Shown here piece after piece: positions 57,623-64,000 of a stretch of DNA of 64,000 nucleotides. This DNA comes from Pestalotiopsis fici W106-1. Lineage: Eukaryota > Ascomycota > Sordariomycetes > Amphisphaeriales > Sporocadaceae. The stretch spans positions 372,001 through 436,000 of the forward strand of contig NW_006917096.1 in assembly GCF_000516985.1 (NCBI RefSeq), written 5' to 3'. Made by a program: the position numbers and the translations under genes. The stretch's first letter is position 1. The number at the start of each line of letters is the position of its first letter. The notes beneath the pieces are model-generated. The model made no database searches, was not told where the DNA came from, and saw nothing but the letters and a program-made list of their open reading frames with translations.

Positions 57623-59885
57623 GGCCTCCTCTTGGCTGTATCGGACAAGCAGGGCGTGTGCCTATGTTCGTCCTCCTAGTATTGCGGGGCAGGCAGCTTC
57701 AGACAGTGGCCCCATGGGAGGAGACCAGAGTCATCAGCGCGGTCGCTATACTGTGATGATATCGAGTCTCGGCAGGGGCGTTGCCATCAAAAGAAGGGAG
57801 ATGTTCTCTCTCTTGGCTCTTCTTGTTTGTCCTGGGGGGGTCGGTGAATTTGGTTCCCTTACTTTTTGGGTTGGGACCGGCCAGTCTTGTGATATGATGG
57901 GTTGATGCTTCCAAATTGCGGGGTCGTATGTTTTTCTCTTCTGGTTTAGTTGCTGGCACTCGTCGCTAGCAAGTGCTGATAGTAGCTTGCTCTGCTGCTC
58001 CAAAAGGTGCTCCCTCTTTGTCCCCCTGGCCCGTCTGGAGTTGCTCTAATATCCACCTCCTGGGGGGTCATGCAAAAATGGAGCTGAAGCTTCGGTAGTA
58101 CAGCAGCTCACTCGTTCCACTTCTCAGTGGCTTTTCCCTATAACCGGCCTAGCGCATCTCCCAGTGGTGGGCGGCTGGGGGACACGGATTTGCCGCCTCT
58201 TTTTACCTGCACAGAGACTGAAACTCACGGCACGGATCCCGACTTCCTCAACAGACAGGAGAATGATGAGTAGATGAATCAACCGATTTCTTCCGACTTC
58301 GCAATCAATTTCAATCACGTGTATGAAGCTTCACCCAAGTGAGCACTCTGCACTGCAGGAATCATTGAGAGAATGAAGGCATCCAACAGCTATATTGGGC
58401 CACGAGCTTTTTTGGAAATTAACCACAGTCATACGTAACCCACATGAGACGAGTATACAGTCATGAATACGTAAAAGCTTGGGATTGGCACCATTCGAGA
58501 AACACCGACTCATTCTCCATTAATTGTCGCATACTGAACCATCTTGCGGTTCGTGCAATTTGGGTAATTCAATATGTGGTATTTAGTCTATCCTTCACTG
58601 TCGATCCGTGCCATAATCGAGTTGCCAGGACTCCGAATGTGACACGGGATTCGCTGGACGTATTGTACGTCTCGCGAGTTGCCAGAGACGGCTGTACTAT
58701 ATTCAAGCCATTGAGCCTTCAGTCGTCTACTGATATCATTTTACGAAAGTTGAGGAGCTTACGTCTCCAAGTCGAACTCGCTTTGGGCAGCTGGATGGTG
58801 GTTCCTCCCGTAAGTTTATAGCCTGCCAATATGCCTTAACATACAGGATTCGATACTTCATAATTTTGCCATTTCCACCAATTACATGTAGAGATAACTT
58901 GAGCCTGATAAGTTCACTTATCACATTTCTTGGGACAACTTTAACCATGACTTGTAAACAAAAGAGAGTGCTTGCACGATGATGTCAGTCCATTGAATCC
59001 CTGCATTATGGTGTTTGTCATATGTAATCATGAAAAAAGAATCAAAATAGTCTTCCCAAAGTAACATGGAAGGCGACGCGTATATCATCACATCAATCTA
59101 CGAGGAATCCGATACAAGCCTCAAAGCACCGTCTGTTGGCAGTCTTTGTCCAGCTCAAAACTGAGCCGCAGTGGACATCAAATACCATTTGATGAAGCTT
59201 CAGACTGGGTGGTTTTTCGATCTACTGCGGGATGTTCGAAGAAATACTTGTGAACAAGTCTTCTGTCCCCACTGTAAATGAGAAAGAAGAAGATTAAAAA
59301 AGATAGTGAATTCAAATCCGGCAAGTCTGCTATCTTGCTCGCCATTGTCAGCAGCTTCTACGCGATCAGTCTCGCAACTCGTGGAGCCGGCACTGAATGC
59401 ACATGTGTATACCTGTTCCTGGAATGAAGGAGCCGCCCCATCATCAATTGGACAACCTCTGCAATTTCTTCAGAAATTCTATGCGCGTCAGATACCTCTA
59501 TCGACACGCCTCGAGTACGTTCTTGTTGGTATTTGGCAGTACCAACAGTAACCTTGGTTGGACAAGCTCAAGTTTGTGAAGGCAATGTCTAAGTTCATTG
59601 CAAACCCGACATCTTAGCAAGATCCAAATCAGAGGCATCGACGGCGAGCCCCCAAAATGAGTCCTGAGCTCCTGGAAGTGGTGAGAAGGATCCGGCTGTC
59701 TGGACCCAAATTTCGTTTGTGGCTGGCCATGGCACATGAGAGCTCATAATGCTAAAGAGCCAGCACACAACAGTTGAGAATACGATAGCTAGCCTGCAAT
59801 GATATGGCCCTTGAGTTTTTTGTCCATAACTCACTGTTGATGATGTTGTCAACGTGAAGGTGGTGGTGTGATATCTCGAGCCTGT
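57623..59885. other. Intergenic, 2.3 kb
   Basis: This region lies between the carrier gene start and the DUF1763-type gene stop (both minus strand). I saw no supported gene. Open frames on both strands are 60-125 codons and unrecognised. It should contain the carrier promoter and the 3' UTR of the DUF1763-type gene. Confidence 0.5.
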
Positions 59886-60331
59886 TCATCCTCTCAAACA
59901 AAGTCCCATAGACTTGTTTAGCATAGCTATTGTCATGTCGTAGTGCTTGTAAGCTGTTGCTCTGAATTCTCGATTCAAAGGACGGATCCTAGCAAATGTC
60001 AGATCAAATGTAGCTCGACTAGTCAAGTCTAGACGACTCACTTGAAATTCTCAATAGTCGTCGTTTTCATGCCTCTACCCTCGTAACGGTGGAACGCAAC
60101 GAATAGAAGATTTTTCAGAACTTTGTGCTCTAAACCCCGGGACCCTTGTGCCGCTTCAAAGAACTGCAGAGTCTTTGCTACACCGGCCTGGTCGAGCTGC
60201 GCGCCTTTTTCGCGGAATGCAGCCCTGAGGCGATCTCGTAAAACAAAGCGGGCTGGCTTGGAGAACTGGATGGCGCGAAGGCCGTGACGGTAAAGATGAC
60301 GATATGCATGCAGCACCTGAATATCCGCCAT
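59886..60331 (-). CDS. DUF1763 / LYR-motif-type small protein
   Basis: This is a short fungal protein of unknown function. Minus-strand exons 60331-60042 and 59988-59886 join in phase 2 and give 130 aa. The start MADIQVLHAYRHLYRHGLRAI contains two Leu-Tyr-Arg-like elements (HAYRHLYR), followed by FSKPARFVLRDRLRAAFRE and a helical Ala/Leu region. The second exon supplies FRATAYKHYDMTIAMLN and MGLCLRG at the C-terminus. The sequence fits DUF1763, fungal proteins related to LYR (Complex1_LYR) factors that work in mitochondrial assembly; this is based on recognised pattern. The start is the first ATG in frame; upstream frame to 60409 has no ATG. Confidence 0.8.
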
Positions 60332-60984
60332 TTTGTCAATGTAGAGAAATGAATAGTAAACCGCTGCTAACAACTCGGAATGAATAGTGTTGCTTGTTGC
60401 AGAGGACAAAGTCTCTTGGGTAATTATGATTTATGAATACGTCGTTCGTACTGGGATATCTGAGGTTCCTTCTCCCATTCTTGGCATCCAGTGTCAAGAA
60501 TTCAAAACACAAATTTGACCGGCCGATTGATGGACCCGACCGGCCGTTTCCAGCGGATACAATGGGCTAACGAGCCGGATCCAGCGCATATCACATGCTG
60601 GCAGAAGGCTTCCAGTGGGTTTCCAGCAGCCTGGACCAGTGCCAGCTGAGCCGTCCCCGCCCGCCCGCCCGCGCTAGAACCTTCAATGGCCAGCGCCTGA
60701 ACGCAGTGGAAACTCTCCGCCGAAATCATCTTATGTCATTGGAAGAGCCCCGACCCAGACGACTCCGTCAAATCGATTGATTCATGGGTACAGAGTCACA
60801 CGATTCCCTCTCGTCGTTTCCGAGTCATCCCTGAATGAAAGTGTGACCGATCACACAAAACCCTCATTGCGTCCGATTCTCTTGGACCTGCGTTTTCCCC
60901 AGCTTCTACGCAATCGTTTGCACGGCATGACCTTCCAGACCCCGGCAGTCCTGGCCGTCTGATGTCACATTCGTCACCATCGCC
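60332..60984. other. Divergent intergenic region, DUF1763-type and CHY-RING genes
   Basis: This 650-base region is flanked by divergent start codons, so it holds two promoters. It contains a CCGCCCGCCCGC run near 60657-60672. No gene is seen. An ATG at 60962 opens a separate 83-codon frame that overlaps the CHY-RING start in another frame and may be in its leader. Confidence 0.55.
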
Positions 60985-63081
60985 ATGTCCTACATGGTCT
61001 CGGAATATATCATCAGGCCTGCCCTACAACAAGTCCGCCGATTTTCTCGCTCCAGCGTCAGAAGCGAGACCGACAGACCAGATTCTCCTTGTCGATCCAA
61101 AGACTGCCTCCCTATCAATCGCGACGATGCAATCTCCGAGACTGGAGAGGGTTCCTTTCCCAAGGACAGGGACGAGAATACATCCCCGCCCACCGCATCC
61201 CCAAGTTCGCTAATACCTCATCTGGGCTGTGAGGATGTCGAGCCAGAACTACAACGGGATCGATCCATCTTTTCCCACAATCCACCAACGACGGTAGCAC
61301 CAAATGCAATCTCCACGACATCCGAAAGCGGCGTCGCGAGCGCAGCTGGAGGCCAAACTGTCACCAGAGAACGAGATACATCAGATGTGTCAATGACCTC
61401 GGCCCCCGCCGCCGAAAGTGATCGCACAGACGCTCAAGCGTCGAGCGCGAGAGATGCTGCTCCTCCGGTTGCTGAGCGGCCAGACCCTCTGCCAGAAGAC
61501 GATGGAATGGGTGCTCTAAGGAAGCGGATTCTAGAAGTTCAGGCTATGCAGTTACCCCCTACCGACCAAGCTCGCTTGATGCATTTGATATTGATGGAGA
61601 ACTATAACAAAAAGTCGCGCGCCGTACCCGAGGAAGACCGACCTATTTCGCCCTCCAGCTCAGTCGGATGGGAGCAGAAACCAACGCAGGGTGTGCTTGA
61701 CTCATTCATTTGGAACCATTTACTTGGCGAGGAAGCACCTGCTGAGAAGTTCCGTCTCACAGAAGACGACATAAGACCGACTTTTGCTCCTCTGAAACCT
61801 GGAGAGGAGGAGTCCGAGTACCGTGCCTTGGGTTGCGAGCATTACAAGAGAAATGTCAAATCGGAATGCTCCATCTGTGGGCGCTGGTACACTTGCAGAT
61901 TCTGTCACGACAAGATCGAAAGCCACGCCATGATTGCAAAAGACACTAGAAATATGCTTTGTATGTATTGTGGCGTTGCGCAGAAGGCGGGTGAAGCTTG
62001 CGTGAGCTGTGGGGAGACCGCTGCCATGTATTACTGCTTGATCTGCAAGTTGTGGAATAACGACCCAGACAGGAGCATCTACCATTGCCCTGATTGTGGC
62101 ATTTGTCGGGTGGGAAGAGGGCTTGGAAAGGACTTTTTCCACTGCAAGGTAGGCCCGGAGATTCTTCCTGGATGGTTCTTTCAAGCTAACAATGTATTGC
62201 AGACATGCAATGCCTGCCTCAACATCAACTTTGAAAATAGGCACAAGTGTATCGAACGCCTTCTGGACTGTGACTGTCCTATATGCGGCGAATACATGTT
62301 CAATACGACCCGCGGCATATGTCACATGAAGTGTGGACACACGTTGCATAAGGATTGCTGGGATGAGCACATCAAACACGCCTACAAATGCCCGATATGC
62401 AGCAAGAGCATAGTCAACATGGAAACACAGTTCAGGAGACTCGACATTGCAATTGAGACACAACCGATGCCGGAAAAGTTTCAAGACACCCGTGCTATTG
62501 TCTCGTGCAACGACTGCTCTGCAAAGACTACAGTCAAGTATCACTGGCTTGGTTTGAAGTGTGCTGTCTGTCAGTCCTACAATACTTCACAACTACAAAT
62601 ACTAGGCGAAGACGATTCGCGCGGGACCGCTTCTGCTGCGGTACCCGATGTGCAGGCGACTGAACCACTACTAGTCAGCAGCAGTACAGAGCTGCTACAG
62701 TCCTCGACAGCTTCTGTTGCTCGAGATATTCCCCGGAGAAGGCGGCATTCTTCCAATCTCATGCAGTTAAGCACAGACAATCTGAATCTCAGGCCCCCAG
62801 AGATCGGATCTTACACTGTGCAAGAGAGGTTTGCCAGATCAGTTTCCCCAACAGCGATCAATCATCCTGGCGGCGATATGGATGATTCAGACGAGGAGGA
62901 TAAAGAAGACATGATTGGCCTATGGAGACGGGTCCCGCGGAGCATTACATCCAACGACGACGACCAAGATGAGGAGGAATACGACTCGGACGATGATTCC
63001 GTCTCTTCTACGGCAGACGATATGGATGAAGACGACGCCGAGGATGAGGAGGACGAGATCAATCTTTTCGGCCATCGATAG
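60985..63081 (+). CDS. CHY zinc finger and RING-type E3 ubiquitin ligase (RCHY1/PIRH2-like)
   Basis: This is a predicted RING E3 ubiquitin ligase. I model exons 60985-62148 and 62203-63081, giving 680 aa. The N-terminal 280 residues are Ser/Pro/Asp-rich and likely disordered. The CHY zinc finger (about 283-355) starts CEHYKRNVKSECSICGRWY. A CTCHY finger follows, with IYHCPDCGICRVGRGLGK. The RING (about 412-455) has CPICGEYMF, CGHTLHKDCW and CPICSKSI. A zinc ribbon (CNDCSAKT, CAVCQSY) follows near 490-530. The tail is strongly acidic Asp/Glu. The 54-nt intron 62149-62202 lies in the CTCHY domain and is a multiple of three without stops, so unspliced mRNA would encode 18 extra residues (698 aa). 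Splicing restores HCK-TCNACL, the family spacing. Upstream ATGs exist in another frame. Confidence 0.93.
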   Translation: MSYMVSEYIIRPALQQVRRFSRSSVRSETDRPDSPCRSKDCLPINRDDAISETGEGSFPKDRDENTSPPTASPSSLIPHLGCEDVEPELQRDRSIFSHNPPTTVAPNAISTTSESGVASAAGGQTVTRERDTSDVSMTSAPAAESDRTDAQASSARDAAPPVAERPDPLPEDDGMGALRKRILEVQAMQLPPTDQARLMHLILMENYNKKSRAVPEEDRPISPSSSVGWEQKPTQGVLDSFIWNHLLGEEAPAEKFRLTEDDIRPTFAPLKPGEEESEYRALGCEHYKRNVKSECSICGRWYTCRFCHDKIESHAMIAKDTRNMLCMYCGVAQKAGEACVSCGETAAMYYCLICKLWNNDPDRSIYHCPDCGICRVGRGLGKDFFHCKVGPEILPGWFFQANNVLQTCNACLNINFENRHKCIERLLDCDCPICGEYMFNTTRGICHMKCGHTLHKDCWDEHIKHAYKCPICSKSIVNMETQFRRLDIAIETQPMPEKFQDTRAIVSCNDCSAKTTVKYHWLGLKCAVCQSYNTSQLQILGEDDSRGTASAAVPDVQATEPLLVSSSTELLQSSTASVARDIPRRRRHSSNLMQLSTDNLNLRPPEIGSYTVQERFARSVSPTAINHPGGDMDDSDEEDKEDMIGLWRRVPRSITSNDDDQDEEEYDSDDDSVSSTADDMDEDDAEDEEDEINLFGHR
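62149..62202 (+). other. In-frame 54-nt intron within the CHY-RING gene
   Basis: It has donor GTAGGC, a GCTAAC branch-like site and acceptor TTGCAG. Its length is a multiple of three, with no stop in the frame. If retained it would add 18 residues between HCK and TCNACL, disturbing the zinc-ligand spacing. The conserved spacing of the finger is the main reason to treat it as an intron. Confidence 0.85.
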
Positions 63082-64000
63082 AGAGGGCTTGGCCAAGAAT
63101 ATCGGTTTGGGCTAATTTGTTTACAAAAAGAGTTTCATGGTTCAGGCACAGCATCGGCGTTTGGGAACAGCTCAACACTGCATGGGAGATATATATTTGT
63201 TTTTGGCTGCACTGCGGCCCTTTGAATTTCCTGGATGGGTTTACGTAGTCTAGCGAAGATTTCTGCAATATTGAGAGATGAATTGGGATGGCGTTTTTTT
63301 TTTTTTTTTTTTTGTCTTTCTCCTTGTTGCGACTTTTCACGGTCGCTTGGTTATGAGCAGGCCTCGATTGCAATGCCATCTGCATGCCTGGAGATTTCAT
63401 ATAAAAACGAAATGGGTAAAAGAGTGCCGCCTTAGAGACATACAAGATGCCATACAAGGGGATGTTCAGAACTACTCTATAGGGACAATATACTCAATAT
63501 TGGGAATAGCTGGAGATCCATGACAAGCTTTTCAAGCATTTATTACCCGAACATGGATTGCAGTATAATACCTCGGCTGACAGAGCCGTGTTCCTTTAAT
63601 ATGCCTTAGTTTGTACTGCGTACCTTGTCTGCGTATGTGACTACGGTAGGTACAAGGCAGTTGAGGTAGGTACCGAGCCTTGAGTGGTGCTTACATATTG
63701 ACTGCCAGATACACCAGACACACTGTTCTGTACAACATTGGATCTCCCCACTATTTCCGTGTAATTGGACTCACCTATTGAGGATCATTGATGCTTGCCT
63801 ACATGACCTACATGCAAGTTCATAGCTACTAGCTAAATAGAGCGAACAGGGGGGGTTCCAGTCAGCCTTGCCCAAAAATGATGCTTGAGCTGCCACGAGG
63901 TCGCGTTGGGGCCGCTGATTGGCTGTATAAAGGCCTCCAACTCAATTGCATTCCGTATGTATATCGACCATGAACGATACCCATCAGTTCCCAGCAAAAG
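63082..64000. other. Right-edge intergenic region
   Basis: This holds the 3' end of the CHY-RING gene and otherwise no supported gene. A 20-bp poly-T run at 63294-63313 is notable. Translated frames are short and unrecognised. Confidence 0.5.
63294..63313. repeat. Poly-T homopolymer, 20 bp
   Basis: An uninterrupted T run lies about 210 bases downstream of the CHY-RING gene stop. Confidence 0.95.

Noticed and set aside
59306..59852. Open frames on both strands before the DUF1763-type gene
   Set aside because: They are short, unrecognised and mutually overlapping; none has a splice-compatible partner.
61720..62544. A 274-codon minus-strand frame opposite the CHY-RING gene
   Set aside because: It is antisense to unmistakable zinc-finger coding sequence.

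Overview
The window looks like nuclear chromosomal DNA of a filamentous ascomycete (Pezizomycotina; Sordariomycetes, perhaps Hypocreales, is my best guess from gene content and style, not proven). The evidence is short GT...AG introns of about 50-150 nt, often with CTAAC-like branch points, monocistronic genes on both strands, TAGG/CCTA and CA/CT microsatellites in long intergenic stretches, and unmistakable single-copy eukaryotic genes. I rebuilt the spliced models by hand from splice signals, reading phase and conserved protein sequence. I found no intact transposon, CRISPR array, rRNA, complete tRNA or bacterial feature.

Layout: 2.05-5.35 kb, a RasGEF protein with a Ras-like P-loop module (+). 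7.15-8.06 kb, ATP synthase OSCP/ATP5 (-). 9.21-11.92 kb, a DUF2293-type protein (+). 12.52-13.41 kb, ESCRT-III VPS20 (-). 14.55-16.84 kb, the AAA ATPase RIX7 (+). 17.05-18.28 kb, a secreted beta-propeller protein (-). 18.3-29.4 kb is gene-poor and microsatellite-rich, holding only the Nudix enzyme APS1 (24.33-24.91 kb, -) and a tRNA-like fragment. 29.37-31.33 kb, arginyl-tRNA-protein transferase ATE1 (+). 31.61-32.89 kb, a short-chain dehydrogenase with an in-frame stop (-). 33.43-33.65 kb, a candidate 70-aa mitochondrial membrane protein (-). 34.06-35.37 kb, exosome subunit RRP42 (+). 35.69-36.79 kb, an unrecognised mitochondrial-type membrane protein (-). 38.03-38.88 kb, cytochrome c (+). 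39.89-41.97 kb, a Ser/Gln-rich single-pass surface protein (-). 44.16-44.86 kb, LSM1 (+). 45.37-45.99 kb, a GNAT acetyltransferase (+). 46.03-48.37 kb, a secreted six-hairpin-type glycosidase (-). 48.4-50.5 kb, AT-rich sequence with coding-like fragments (-). 50.58-53.07 kb, a C2H2-like zinc-finger protein (+). 54.47-55.30 kb, MOB1 (+). 56.14-57.62 kb, a mitochondrial carrier (-). 59.89-60.33 kb, a DUF1763/LYR-like protein (-). 60.99-63.08 kb, a CHY-zinc-finger/RING E3 ligase (+).

Most genes are core housekeeping and do not form a pathway: mitochondrial energy metabolism (ATP5, CYC1, carrier, probably the 36-kb gene and the DUF1763 gene), RNA and ribosome metabolism (RIX7, RRP42, LSM1), protein turnover (ATE1, CHY-RING) and signalling or trafficking (RasGEF, MOB1, APS1, VPS20). 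The most accessory-looking part is 46-53 kb: a secreted glycosidase, AT-rich relics and a C2H2 protein of a lineage-variable type. I see no convincing new multi-gene system. The best leads are the GTPase-like/RasGEF fusion with a GC-AG intron, the 70-aa membrane protein, the in-frame 54-nt intron inside the CHY/CTCHY/RING array, the nonsense codon in the dehydrogenase, and the relic region at 48.4-50.0 kb.
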